Under the pieces are notes generated by a model. The model saw only the letters and a program-made list of their open reading frames with translations. It made no database searches and was not told the DNA's origin. A program made the position numbers and the translations under genes. Below, piece after piece: positions 8,387-17,367 of a DNA stretch of 64,000 nucleotides. The stretch spans positions 23,868 to 87,867 of the forward strand of contig JAXGYO010000005.1 in the NCBI GenBank assembly GCA_040772225.1. The letters are read 5' to 3'. The stretch's first letter is position 1; every line of letters begins with the position of its first letter. This stretch comes from JAAYED01 sp040772225. GTDB taxonomy: Bacteria; Chloroflexota; Anaerolineae; UBA1429.

Positions 8387-9885
8387 GCCGCCCGGGGGGC
8401 GCAGACGCCGGTAGAGAGCGGTCCGTGCGCGCGGTGGCCGGCGCGATGGGAGACATCGAACGCTTTAGCAGGGCGGTGCTGCGCCGGCCGCTCCGCCCTT
8501 ATCAACTGGCCGTGGCGCGAGCCATCGGCGCCTCCGTGCTGGGCGGCCACGGGCGCACCTTTGCCGTGATGATGTCGCGGCAGGCTGGCAAGAACGAGAC
8601 GGCCGCTCAGATAGAGGCCTGGCTGCTCAACCTGTATCGCCGCCGCGGCGGAACGATCGTCAAGGCTGCGCCGACTTTTCGCCCGCAGGCGCTCACCAGT
8701 CTGCTTCGTCTCCGGTCGGTCCTCGAGGGGGCCCCCTTGCCCCCGGCGCGCGTCGAGTCGGGCCACAGGCTCTGCTGCGGCAGGGCCAGCATCGCTTTTT
8801 ACTCGGCGGCGCCCGGTGCCAGTGTCGTGGGCGCCACGGCGAACATCCTGCTGGAGGCGGACGAAGCGCAGGATATCGATCCGGAGCGCTGGCAGAAAGA
8901 CTTTAGGCCGATGGCGGCCTCTACGGCAGCGACCACGGTGCTCTGGGGGACGGCCTGGACGGCTGGCACGCTGCTGGCGCGCACCATGGCCTCTCTGGAG
9001 GAGCAGGAGGCACGTGACGGTGTCAGGCGCGTGTTTCGAATCCCCTGGGATGTTGTGGCGGAGGCGGTGCCCGCCTACGGCCGCTATGTCCGCGGCGAGA
9101 TCGCGCGCCTGGGGCCGGGTCATCCTCTTATCCGAACGCAGTATCTGCTTGAAGAACTCGATACAGAGGCCGGGCTGTTCACGGCGGCGACGCGAGCGCT
9201 GATGCGCGGCAGTCACGCGCGCCAACAGGGGCCCAATGAGGGTCACCGCTATGCATTGCTGGTGGATGTGGCGGGCGGTCTGGACACAGCCGGCGGTTCA
9301 GGTCTCCCCGAGGGCGGGGCATCGCTGCGCGACAGCACGGTGGCCACCGTGGTAGAGATCACCCATCCAGCCGGGGAGCCCGAGGGCGCGGCGCCCTTGT
9401 CGTTGCCACACTATCTGGTAGTGAACCGGTACGCCTGGACGGGCACGCCGCTTTCTACCCTGGCTGGCACGCTGGCCGCGCTCGCTGAGCGCTGGTCGGT
9501 GGGTCATCTGGTGATCGATGCCACCGGGCTGGGTGCAGGCGTGGCATCAGCGCTTGCGCAGCGGTTGGGACCCCGGGTGATCCCTTTTGTCTTTACCTCA
9601 GCGAGCAAGAGCCGGCTGGGTTGGACGTTCCTGGGACTCTGCAATTCGGGACGCTTTCGCGATCACTGTGCCGATGGCAGCCCTGAGCAGGAGCGCTTCT
9701 GGCGTGAGGTCGCCGCGGCGCGCTATGCGCTGGGCGAGGGGCCGGGTCAGAGCCTGCGCTGGGGCGTCCCCGACCGCGCCATACACGACGACTATCTGGT
9801 GTCCGCCGCACTGTGTGCGGCGCTGCCTGAGACGCCGCTGTCGACCGGGCAATCCCACATCGTAGAATCGGAGGACCCACTGTGA
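8383..9885 (+). CDS. Phage-type terminase large subunit
   Basis: 500 residues. An N-terminal ATPase carries a Walker-A-like motif SRQAGKNE (near residue 67) and Walker B ILLEADEAQD (near 165). A C-terminal RNase-H-fold nuclease has the expected acidic positions in YALLVDVAGG (near 290) and LVIDATGLGAG (near 380). Terminases cut and pump DNA into proheads. GTG start overlaps the previous stop (GTGA), and its own stop overlaps the next start in the same way. No portal, capsid or tail genes are near, so the gene is an orphan, or part of a dispersed phage-like or gene-transfer-agent-like system (inference). Confidence 0.8.
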   Translation: MSRPGGADAGRERSVRAVAGAMGDIERFSRAVLRRPLRPYQLAVARAIGASVLGGHGRTFAVMMSRQAGKNETAAQIEAWLLNLYRRRGGTIVKAAPTFRPQALTSLLRLRSVLEGAPLPPARVESGHRLCCGRASIAFYSAAPGASVVGATANILLEADEAQDIDPERWQKDFRPMAASTAATTVLWGTAWTAGTLLARTMASLEEQEARDGVRRVFRIPWDVVAEAVPAYGRYVRGEIARLGPGHPLIRTQYLLEELDTEAGLFTAATRALMRGSHARQQGPNEGHRYALLVDVAGGLDTAGGSGLPEGGASLRDSTVATVVEITHPAGEPEGAAPLSLPHYLVVNRYAWTGTPLSTLAGTLAALAERWSVGHLVIDATGLGAGVASALAQRLGPRVIPFVFTSASKSRLGWTFLGLCNSGRFRDHCADGSPEQERFWREVAAARYALGEGPGQSLRWGVPDRAIHDDYLVSAALCAALPETPLSTGQSHIVESEDPL

Positions 9886-10556
9886 GCACTCTGGAGAATC
9901 GAACCGCGGTCCTGAGCACTGGCGAACTCGAGGATCTCTGGCGCCAGGCCTGGCTTATCGTGCGCCAGAGCTGTCAGGGAACCTTGACGAGGCTGACGCG
10001 GGGGTGGGGCGGCGCCTATGATGCGCAGGACTTTTATCAGGACGCCTTTCTCGCCTTTCAGTCGCTGGCCGAGTCGTGGGCTTCTCGGGATCCACGCGAG
10101 CCCGAGGGCGAGCTCTGGTCGGCCTGGCGGCGCCTGCTGTGGCACAGCGGCACCCGCATCCTGCGGCGGCCGCCGCAACGTCTGGGGCGAGTCAAGGCTC
10201 AGAACGAGCCCGATCTTGATGCACTGATGGACGATATAGGGAATTGCCGTGACGATGCTCTGGCGCGAGCGCTGCTGGAGCATCTCGTAAATCGTGAGGA
10301 TCCCGAGCGACTCCTTGTCCGGGCAGAGCGCCATGAGGAGCACGCCGCGACGGTCGCCTGGTTGCTCGAGGGGCTGCGTCCCGACCAGCGCAGGCTGCTG
10401 ACCTGGATCTACCTCGACGGGCGCACGCCGCGCGAGGTGGCGCCGCTACTGGACACCACGCCAGCTGTGATCTCCTCCCGCGTTTACCGTGCGCTCAAGG
10501 CACTGCGCCGCCGCGCAATCAGACGGGCGTCGTGCTCGGAACCAGATGCCAGTTGA
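9882..10556 (+). CDS. ECF-like RNA polymerase sigma factor
   Basis: 224 residues. Region 2 is seen in YDAQDFYQDAFLAFQSL (near residue 46), matching the AEDLxQExFL pattern of sigma region 2. Region 4 is seen in LRPDQRRLLTWIYLDGRTPR and the following helix-turn-helix ending in SSRVYRALKALRRR. It is translationally coupled to the terminase by a GTGA overlap, so the sigma factor is made together with it. It probably directs transcription of further genes of the same system located elsewhere (inference). No anti-sigma gene adjoins it. Confidence 0.75.
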   Translation: MSTLENRTAVLSTGELEDLWRQAWLIVRQSCQGTLTRLTRGWGGAYDAQDFYQDAFLAFQSLAESWASRDPREPEGELWSAWRRLLWHSGTRILRRPPQRLGRVKAQNEPDLDALMDDIGNCRDDALARALLEHLVNREDPERLLVRAERHEEHAATVAWLLEGLRPDQRRLLTWIYLDGRTPREVAPLLDTTPAVISSRVYRALKALRRRAIRRASCSEPDAS

Positions 10557-10647
10557 CTGCGCATGTGGCTTGCGCCAATGATCCCCTGTCTGGCATAATG
10601 GTCGAGCTGCTTGTGACACGCAGCACAGGAGGAGCAACATCGACGTC

Positions 10648-11235
10648 ATGCGGGCAATCACGACGCGCTACAGCTACCGTGGCGCCTTTAAGAGTGCGCC
10701 GGTGCCCAGAGAGCATCTCAGACAGATCATGGAGGCCGGGCTCAAGGCGCCTTCTGCGGGCAACTCACAGACGACCTCGTATGTCATCGTCGATGACCCC
10801 GAGCTGTTGGCGGGTCTGGCCAACATGATTCCCAATAGCCTCCCCATCAAGACGGCGCCGGCAGTGCTGGTGGTGCTTGTGGACTGGCACGATCCCCAGT
10901 CGGATCGCGCTGATTTCGGCCCGGTCAACTATGGCGCCTCGGTGGAGAATGTCCTGCTGGCGGCCACGGGCATGGGCTATGCCACGCTCTGGATGGAGGG
11001 CTGGAAGCGCGGGGAGGGGGCGGTCGCGGCGGTGGCTGCGCTACTGAACATCCCCATGGCCTATGTGCCCACTGTGCTGATCCCGCTGGGCATCGCGGAG
11101 GAGCCGGGAGCGCCCCGCGAAAAGCGCCCCTTTGACGAGCGCGCCGGTGGAACAGGTACGAGGATTGAGCTCAGGCAGGGCAGGGCTCGGGGGTGCGGTA
11201 ACGACTGCACTTCCGAGCGACCTGCCGGGCCTTGA
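10648..11235 (+). CDS. Nitroreductase family flavoprotein
   Basis: 195 residues. The opening AITTRYSYRGAFKSAPVPRE and AGLKAPSAGNSQTT are typical of FMN-dependent nitroreductases, as is the GASVENVLLAATGMGYATLWMEG helix. Reduces nitro compounds, quinones or related substrates with NAD(P)H. AGGAGGAG at 10627-10634 lies 13 bases from this ATG but only 4 from an in-frame ATC (10639), so the true start may be the rare ATC, giving the usual family N terminus IDVM. The last ~25 residues look unrelated to the family. Confidence 0.8.
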   Translation: MRAITTRYSYRGAFKSAPVPREHLRQIMEAGLKAPSAGNSQTTSYVIVDDPELLAGLANMIPNSLPIKTAPAVLVVLVDWHDPQSDRADFGPVNYGASVENVLLAATGMGYATLWMEGWKRGEGAVAAVAALLNIPMAYVPTVLIPLGIAEEPGAPREKRPFDERAGGTGTRIELRQGRARGCGNDCTSERPAGP

Positions 11236-11317
11236 CTGCGGTGTGCGCTTGCTCGTATGATGATCCCGTGTTTGGGTGAACCGCACTGGAGAGCACGGAC
11301 CTCAGACTGGAGCGAGC

Positions 11318-14300
11318 ATGGCACGCAGGAAATCGAGAACCCGCGACGTTGCATCCTATGAACACCGGCACGAGGAGCGCGCCAACAACCCGCCCGCCGG
11401 GTTGGTGACGGCGGGCACTGACCCCGATCGCGGCGAACGGCGCACGTATGCCTATGACCCGCATCTGGACCCGCAACTGGTGTGGGCGGGCAAGGCCGAG
11501 CATACCTCCTTTGACGTGCCCACCGTCTCGCTGCACGTCCACGAACGGATAGACCCGCTCACGATCATTGAAGCGGTGCGGCGCGAGGCCGAGGCCCCGG
11601 CGCCGGTTCCAACGCAACTGTCCTTTTTCGCCACCCCAGCCGAGAACCCGCCGGTGCGCGAGGCGATCCAGTTCTACCGCCACCGCCACGGGTGGACCAA
11701 CCGCCTGGTGGCCGGCGACTCGTTGCTGGTGATGAACTCGCTTCTGGAAAAGGAGGGACTGGGCGGCAAGGTGCAGATGGTGTACATCGACCCGCCCTAC
11801 GGCATCAAGTACGGCTCCAACTTTCAGCCCTTTGTGAACCGACGCAGCGTACGCGACGGGCGCGACGATGATTTGACCGGAGAGCCGGAGCAGGTGCGTG
11901 CCTTTCGCGACACCTGGGAGCTGGGCCTGCACTCTTACCTCGCGTACCTGCGCGACCGCCTGCTCCTCGCCCGGGAACTGCTCACCGACTCGGGCTCCTG
12001 CTTTGTCCAGATCAGCGACGTGAACGTCCACCACGTTCGTGAACTTATGGACGAGGTGTTCGGCGCTGAGAACTTCGTCTCGCAGATCGCTTTCCTCAAG
12101 ACCACAGCAAAAGCCAGCGTCCTTCTCGACTCGGTGTATGACATGATCATCTGGTATGCAAGAAGCAAGCCAACCCTCAAGTCGCGAACCCTGTACTTCG
12201 AGAAGATACCGGGTGGTGAGGGTACGACCCAGTATGTCTGGGAGGAAAACGTGCACACTGGTCAGATTGGGCGAGGGCCACAGTCCGAGCTATCTGGCGT
12301 CGCAGGTGACACAGGTATACGCATTTTCGCCGCGGATAATCTGACTTCCCAGTCTGCGAGTAGTACTACCCTCGTCCCGTTTGATCATGATGGCAAGACG
12401 TTTCACCCTGGCAAGGGCGGCTGGAAATCCAACACAGAAGGGTTGACTAAGCTTGCGCAAGCGGGGCGACTGATGCCCATCGGGAACTCATTGATGTACA
12501 AGCGATACCTTGACGACTTCCCGGTCTACTCTATTGGGAACATGTGGCGAGACACCCTGATGACGGGTTTCAGCGAGAGCAAGATATACGTGGTACAGAC
12601 CTCTCAGAAGGCGATTCAGCGCTGCATGCTCCTCGCTACGGATCCCGGGGACCTGATCTTTGACCCCACCTGTGGCTCGGGCACCACGGCCTACGTGGCC
12701 GAGCAGTGGGGCCGTCGCTGGATCACCTGCGACACCTCGCGCGTCGCGCTGGCCCTGGCCCGCCAGCGCCTGATGACCGCCACGTACGACTACTACCAGC
12801 TGGCGCATCCCGCCGAGGGCGTGGGCAGCGGGTTCATCTACAAGACCGTGCCCCACGTGACGCTCAAATCCATCGCCAACAACCCGGACATCCACGAGGG
12901 AATGACCCGCGAGGAGATCGACGCGGCCATCGCCCGCCACGCGCCGCAGGAGACGCTCTACGATCAGCCGCTCGTGGACCGTGGCATGGCCCGGGTCTCT
13001 GGACCGTTCACCGTCGAGGCCGTGCCGTCGCCCGCCGTGCGCTCGGTGGATGAGGTGCTCGACCCGCCCACGCCCGTCGCCGACGACACGCTGTCACGTA
13101 CCGGCGAGACGCTTCGCCAGGAGGAGTGGCGCGACGAGCTCATGCGCACCGGCATCCGCGCCAAGGCCGGTCAGATGATCCGCTTTGCGCGCCTGGAGGC
13201 GCTGCCCGGCTGCCGCTGGTTGCATGCCGTGGGCGAGACCCGCCCCAGCGATGACGGGGCGGGCCGCGTTGGGGAAGGCGCCAGCGCCTATGACCCGCTG
13301 CGCGTGGTGGTCTCCTTCGGCCCGGAGCATGCGCCCCTCACCGGCAACCAGGTGGAGCAGGCGCTGGAGGAGGCGCAGCATCTGGTGCCTCGCCCGCAGA
13401 TGCTTGTCTATGCTGCCTTTCAGTTCGATCCGTATGCGGCACGGGACATCGACGAGACACAGTGGCCCGGCGTGACCCTGCTCAAGGCCAAGATGGCGGA
13501 CGACCTGCTGGTGGATGATCTGAAGAAGAAACGCGCCAGCAACGAGTCGTTCTGGCTCATCGGCCAGCCGGATGTGGAAGTGGTTAGTGTAGAGTGGCTA
13601 GTGGCCAGTGGCGGACAGAGGATTATGCGATATGAGCGGTTTAAGGAGCTATCGGGAGTTGATAGTCTGGCAGAGATCGCTGGACTTGGTGGAGGCGGTG
13701 TACCGTCTGACGCAGGGGCTACCGGCCAGCGAAAGGTTCGGGCTGGCGGGTCAACTGCGCAGGGCGGTCGTATCGATCCCCTCGAATATCGCAGAGGGGC
13801 AATCGCGGAACTCCACCGGCGAGTTTCTTCAGGCGCTGGGGGTGGCGAGGGGATCGCTGGCGGAGGTCGAGACACAACTTTTGATCATGGGTCGGCTGGG
13901 ATACCTGGCGGAGGAGCCGCTGCAAGTGGTGCTGGCAGAGTGCGCGGAGATCGGGAGGATGCTGAACGGGCTGATGCGCTCACTGCGCTCCTCGCGCTGA
14001 CGCCTGACCACTTGCCACTGACCACCAGGCACTATTCACAAGTCACTGTTCGTGGCTTTGACTATTACAACACGCACACGGGCGATCTCGAGTCCGGCGG
14101 CGCGGACCGCATTGCCGTCTGGATGCTCGACACGGACTATGATGGGCGCTCGCTGTACCCGCGGCAGGTGTTCTTCCCCATGGCAGGCGCGCGGGAAGGA
14201 TGGGCGCGCCTGGCGCGCACGCTACGGGCCGAGATCGACGAGGAACTGATCGAGGCGTACCGGGGCACCGAATCGCTGCCCTTTGTGCCCGGCCCTCGCC

Positions 14301-14368
14301 GGCAGATCGCCGTCAAGATCGTGGACGACCGGGGCATCGAGAGCCTGCGCATCCTGGGGGTGGACTGA
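11318..14368 (+). CDS. Type III restriction-modification DNA methyltransferase (Mod), with internal insertion
   Basis: 1016 residues. It is a beta-class N6-adenine methyltransferase: catalytic motif DPPYGIKYGSNF near residue 158, then the AdoMet motif FDPTCGSGTTAYVAEQWG near 447. The C-terminal part ends in TVRGFDYYNT and YDGRSLYPRQVFFPMAG, typical of Mod subunits. The reading frame stays open through a ~450-bp foreign insertion (about 13583-14037) that carries its own gene in another frame; the inserted ~150 residues are Gly/Ala-rich and unlike Mod. Start at the ATG after GGAGCGAGC. Its stop overlaps the Res start (TGATG). Mod methylates the recognition site and guides Res; whether the enzyme still works is unknown. 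Confidence 0.88.
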   Translation: MARRKSRTRDVASYEHRHEERANNPPAGLVTAGTDPDRGERRTYAYDPHLDPQLVWAGKAEHTSFDVPTVSLHVHERIDPLTIIEAVRREAEAPAPVPTQLSFFATPAENPPVREAIQFYRHRHGWTNRLVAGDSLLVMNSLLEKEGLGGKVQMVYIDPPYGIKYGSNFQPFVNRRSVRDGRDDDLTGEPEQVRAFRDTWELGLHSYLAYLRDRLLLARELLTDSGSCFVQISDVNVHHVRELMDEVFGAENFVSQIAFLKTTAKASVLLDSVYDMIIWYARSKPTLKSRTLYFEKIPGGEGTTQYVWEENVHTGQIGRGPQSELSGVAGDTGIRIFAADNLTSQSASSTTLVPFDHDGKTFHPGKGGWKSNTEGLTKLAQAGRLMPIGNSLMYKRYLDDFPVYSIGNMWRDTLMTGFSESKIYVVQTSQKAIQRCMLLATDPGDLIFDPTCGSGTTAYVAEQWGRRWITCDTSRVALALARQRLMTATYDYYQLAHPAEGVGSGFIYKTVPHVTLKSIANNPDIHEGMTREEIDAAIARHAPQETLYDQPLVDRGMARVSGPFTVEAVPSPAVRSVDEVLDPPTPVADDTLSRTGETLRQEEWRDELMRTGIRAKAGQMIRFARLEALPGCRWLHAVGETRPSDDGAGRVGEGASAYDPLRVVVSFGPEHAPLTGNQVEQALEEAQHLVPRPQMLVYAAFQFDPYAARDIDETQWPGVTLLKAKMADDLLVDDLKKKRASNESFWLIGQPDVEVVSVEWLVASGGQRIMRYERFKELSGVDSLAEIAGLGGGGVPSDAGATGQRKVRAGGSTAQGGRIDPLEYRRGAIAELHRRVSSGAGGGEGIAGGGRDTTFDHGSAGIPGGGAAASGAGRVRGDREDAERADALTALLALTPDHLPLTTRHYSQVTVRGFDYYNTHTGDLESGGADRIAVWMLDTDYDGRSLYPRQVFFPMAGAREGWARLARTLRAEIDEELIEAYRGTESLPFVPGPRRQIAVKIVDDRGIESLRILGVD
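13583..14037 (+). mobile_element. 23S-IVS / four-helix-bundle element inserted in mod
   Basis: A ~450-bp segment interrupts the conserved Mod C-terminal region (between ...QPDVEVV and QVTVRGFDYY). Its ends are imperfect inverted repeats of about 29 bp, built from AGTGGCTAGTGGCCAGTGGC on the left and the complement of GCCACTGACCACCAGGCAC on the right, with about 23 matches by eye. They could pair into a stem, as the ends of 23S rRNA intervening sequences do. The insertion is a multiple of three and contains no stop in the mod frame. Confidence 0.7.
13632..14000 (+). CDS. Four-helix-bundle (23S rRNA IVS-type) protein nested in mod
   Basis: 122 residues from ATG 13632 (a GTG at 13608 would add 8). 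The sequence SGLRSYRELIVWQRSLDLVE, AGQLRRAVVSIPSNIAEGQS, GEFLQALGVARGSLAEVETQ and the final helix match the IVS-encoded / S23-like four-helix-bundle family (TIGR02436 type). These proteins are encoded by intervening sequences in 23S rRNA and resemble the Avd accessory proteins of diversity-generating retroelements. Here the gene lies inside the type III mod gene in a different frame on the same strand. Function of the family is unresolved. Confidence 0.8.
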   Translation: MSGLRSYRELIVWQRSLDLVEAVYRLTQGLPASERFGLAGQLRRAVVSIPSNIAEGQSRNSTGEFLQALGVARGSLAEVETQLLIMGRLGYLAEEPLQVVLAECAEIGRMLNGLMRSLRSSR

Positions 14369-17220
14369 TGCCCAGCGCGACTATCGACCGCTTGATCGTC
14401 AACTCGCCCTACCGCAGGCCGACCCATCACTGGCGCTATGACCCCGACACGCAGTTGTTCGACCTGGTCGAGGGGCGCCGCCCGGCGGGCTATGTCGTCG
14501 CCACGCCCGGCGCCCGCGACTGGAACGACCCGGGGCGATTTGTGCCCATCCCGCTGGTAAACACCATCCGTGGCCGTGTGGACGCGTGGCGCGAGGCGGG
14601 CTATCCGGGTGTCACCGGTGTGACGCGCCGCCTGCTGGAGCACTGGAACAGCGGCGAGGAGCACGAGTCGCGCCAGTTCTTCTTCTGCCAGTTGGAGGCG
14701 ATCGAGACGGTGATCTGGCTCGCGGAGGCGCCGCCCTCGGAGCACACGGGTCTCGAAATCGCCGGCGATGGCAGCGCCTACCGGCGACTCTGCTGCAAGA
14801 TGGCCACCGGCGCCGGCAAGACCGTCGTCATGGCCATGCTCATCGCCTGGCAGGTACTGAACAAGCTCACCTACCCGCAGGACCCCCGCTATGCGCGAAA
14901 CGTGCTCGTCCTGGCGCCCGGCCTCACGGTGCGCAGTCGCCTCTCCGTGCTCAACCCCGATGCAGAGGACTCGTTCTATCGCGAGTTCCCCGTGGTTCCC
15001 TCGGGCGACCTGATGGAGCGCCTGCGCCAGGGGCGCGTGATAGTGCGCAACTGGCAGTCGCTGGCCTGGGAGAGCGAGGAGCAGGTGGCGCGCAGGCGCA
15101 GCGTGGACAAGCGCGGGCCGCTCAGCGACGAGGCCTGGACGCGCAAGGTCCTGGGGGACATGCACCGCGCCCGCAACCTGCTGGTGATCAACGACGAGGC
15201 ACATCATGCCTGGCGCGCCAACCCCGAGGCCGTCGCCAAGTACATGCGTCGGCGCGACATGAAGGACAGCGCCACCGAGGCCACCGTGTGGGTGGGGGGA
15301 CTGGACCGCCTGCATGCCACGCGCGGCATCATTACTGCCTATGACTTTTCCGCGACGCCTTTTGCGCCCTCGGGGAACCGCAGCACTGAAGAGACCCTGT
15401 TTGGTTGGATCGTCAGCGACTTTGGACTGAACGATGCCATCGAGTCCGGCCTCGTCAAGACACCCCGAGTGGTCATTCGCGACGACGCCCTCGCGAACGC
15501 CTCGACATACCGGTCGCGCCTCTATCACATCTATAACGATCCTGACGTGCGCGACGACCTAAACCGTCGCGCCGCCCCCGAGGAGCCGCTGCCTGATCTC
15601 GTCCGCAACGCTTACTACCTGCTCGGGTACGACTGGCGCGACTGGATGCGCCGCTGGGAGCAGGACGGCGCGCCCACGCCGCCGGTCATGATCACTGTTG
15701 CCAATCGTACCGAGACCGCCGCACGCGTCGCCTATACGTTCCAGACCGACCAGATAGCCATCGAGGAGCTGTGCGAGCCGGAGACCATCCTGCACATCGA
15801 CAGCAAGGTGCTCTCAGACGCCGAGGCGCAGGAGGAGCCGGTCGACACCCCGTTTCCCGTGAGTGAGGACGAAGAGGACGACCATGGAAATGGTGATGAC
15901 GGCGACCATAACGACGAAGAGTCCGAGGAGGTGAAAGAGACGCTGACGAAGAAACAGCGCGCCGAGTTGCTGCGTCGCATGGTCGATACCGTGGGCAGGC
16001 CCGGCGAAGCCGGGGCCGCGGTGCGCAACGTGATCTCTGTCGGCATGTTGAGCGAGGGGTGGGACGCGCGTACGGTGACCCACATCATGGGGCTGCGTGC
16101 GTTCACAAGCCAGTTGTTGTGCGAGCAGGTGGTCGGACGCGGGCTACGGCGTACTTCCTACGACGTGAATCCGGACACCGGGCTGTACGAGCCAGAGTAC
16201 GTCAACGTCTTTGGCGTCCCGTTCAGTTTTCTTCCCCAGGAAGGGGGACACGATCCGACGGAGCGACGGATCGCTACGCGGCTGCCCGTCTTTGCGGACC
16301 CGGAACGTCGTGAGTATGAGATCACCTGGCCGAATCTGCTGCGAGTCGATAGCGTGCTCCACCCGCGGTTGACTGTGGATTGGTCGCAGGTTAGACCACT
16401 CGATCTTGACGCCTCGGAGACGGCACAGGTGGCAGAACTGGCGCCGGTGCTCGACGGGCGGCCCGATGTCACGCACATCTCAGAGATCGCCCTGGAACAG
16501 CTGGCACACGAATTTCGCACGCAACGAATCGTATTCGCCACCGCGCGCAACGTCTATGCCGGCATGGTTCAGACATGGACGGGCGATCACGACCTCCTGC
16601 TGGCACAGCTGATCCGCCTCGTGGAGCGGTTTATGGCGTCTGACCGTGTGCGCATCTCGCCGCCGCTGTTCTACAGTGATCCGCTACGCCGCCGTCTGAT
16701 CTTGACGCTGAACATGACGGCACTTGTACAGCACGTCCTGAGCGCCGTCCAGTCGTCAAGCACCGATCGTCTCGTGCCCGTCTTTGACCGCGACCGCCCG
16801 GTGGGGTCAACAGGGCAGATGGGGGTCTGGTATACCGGGCGACCCACGGTGCCTGCGGTTCGGTCGCACCTCAACCGCGCCGTGCTCGACAGCACCTGGG
16901 AGGGGTCAGATGCCTGGGCGCTGGACCATCATCCGGCGGTGGCCGCCTGGGCCAAGAATGACCACCTCGGGTTTCAGGTCTACTACACGTATCGCGGCGC
17001 CGTGCGCGCGTTCCGCCCGGACTTTTTGGTCAGGCTCGCGGACGGAGCCATGATGGTGCTGGAGACTAAGGGTCAGGATGACGACGAGCAGCGCGCCAAG
17101 CGTGAGGCGCTCGACCGGTGGATACAGGCAGTGAATGCGCATGGCGCCTTTGGCACCTGGTCGTCCGCGGTGCTGCTCCAGCCGGGTGCCATCCTCGATT
17201 TGCTGGAGAGTACGGGGTAG
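14368..17220 (+). CDS. Type III restriction enzyme, Res subunit (helicase-nuclease)
   Basis: 950 residues. Superfamily 2 helicase with Walker A KMATGAGKTVV near residue 145 and DEAH box LVINDEAHHAW near 272, then helicase C-terminal motifs (SVGMLSEGWDARTVTHIMG and QVVGRGLRR). A C-terminal PD-(D/E)xK nuclease shows RPDFLV...MMVLETKG near 875-895. An acidic insertion rich in Asp/Glu lies around residues 492-520. Start ATG overlaps the mod stop (TGATG), so the subunits are coupled. With Mod it would cleave unmodified DNA after ATP-driven communication between sites. Confidence 0.92.
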   Translation: MPSATIDRLIVNSPYRRPTHHWRYDPDTQLFDLVEGRRPAGYVVATPGARDWNDPGRFVPIPLVNTIRGRVDAWREAGYPGVTGVTRRLLEHWNSGEEHESRQFFFCQLEAIETVIWLAEAPPSEHTGLEIAGDGSAYRRLCCKMATGAGKTVVMAMLIAWQVLNKLTYPQDPRYARNVLVLAPGLTVRSRLSVLNPDAEDSFYREFPVVPSGDLMERLRQGRVIVRNWQSLAWESEEQVARRRSVDKRGPLSDEAWTRKVLGDMHRARNLLVINDEAHHAWRANPEAVAKYMRRRDMKDSATEATVWVGGLDRLHATRGIITAYDFSATPFAPSGNRSTEETLFGWIVSDFGLNDAIESGLVKTPRVVIRDDALANASTYRSRLYHIYNDPDVRDDLNRRAAPEEPLPDLVRNAYYLLGYDWRDWMRRWEQDGAPTPPVMITVANRTETAARVAYTFQTDQIAIEELCEPETILHIDSKVLSDAEAQEEPVDTPFPVSEDEEDDHGNGDDGDHNDEESEEVKETLTKKQRAELLRRMVDTVGRPGEAGAAVRNVISVGMLSEGWDARTVTHIMGLRAFTSQLLCEQVVGRGLRRTSYDVNPDTGLYEPEYVNVFGVPFSFLPQEGGHDPTERRIATRLPVFADPERREYEITWPNLLRVDSVLHPRLTVDWSQVRPLDLDASETAQVAELAPVLDGRPDVTHISEIALEQLAHEFRTQRIVFATARNVYAGMVQTWTGDHDLLLAQLIRLVERFMASDRVRISPPLFYSDPLRRRLILTLNMTALVQHVLSAVQSSSTDRLVPVFDRDRPVGSTGQMGVWYTGRPTVPAVRSHLNRAVLDSTWEGSDAWALDHHPAVAAWAKNDHLGFQVYYTYRGAVRAFRPDFLVRLADGAMMVLETKGQDDDEQRAKREALDRWIQAVNAHGAFGTWSSAVLLQPGAILDLLESTG

Positions 17221-17367
17221 CAAGTGCGACCCGGTCTTGCACGCCGCGAGATCCGTCTTGGCGGCAACCGCCGCTTGGCAGGCTAGAATCTGATGAGCGC
17301 CGCTGCGTGGTATAATCCTTGCATCTTGGTCCGCTGACTGCCTATCCGCCCATCTGGAGGAGCCTCT

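Noticed and set aside
11171..12256. 361-codon minus-strand frame opposite mod
   Set aside because: Antisense to conserved methyltransferase motifs; no ribosome site or recognisable domain.
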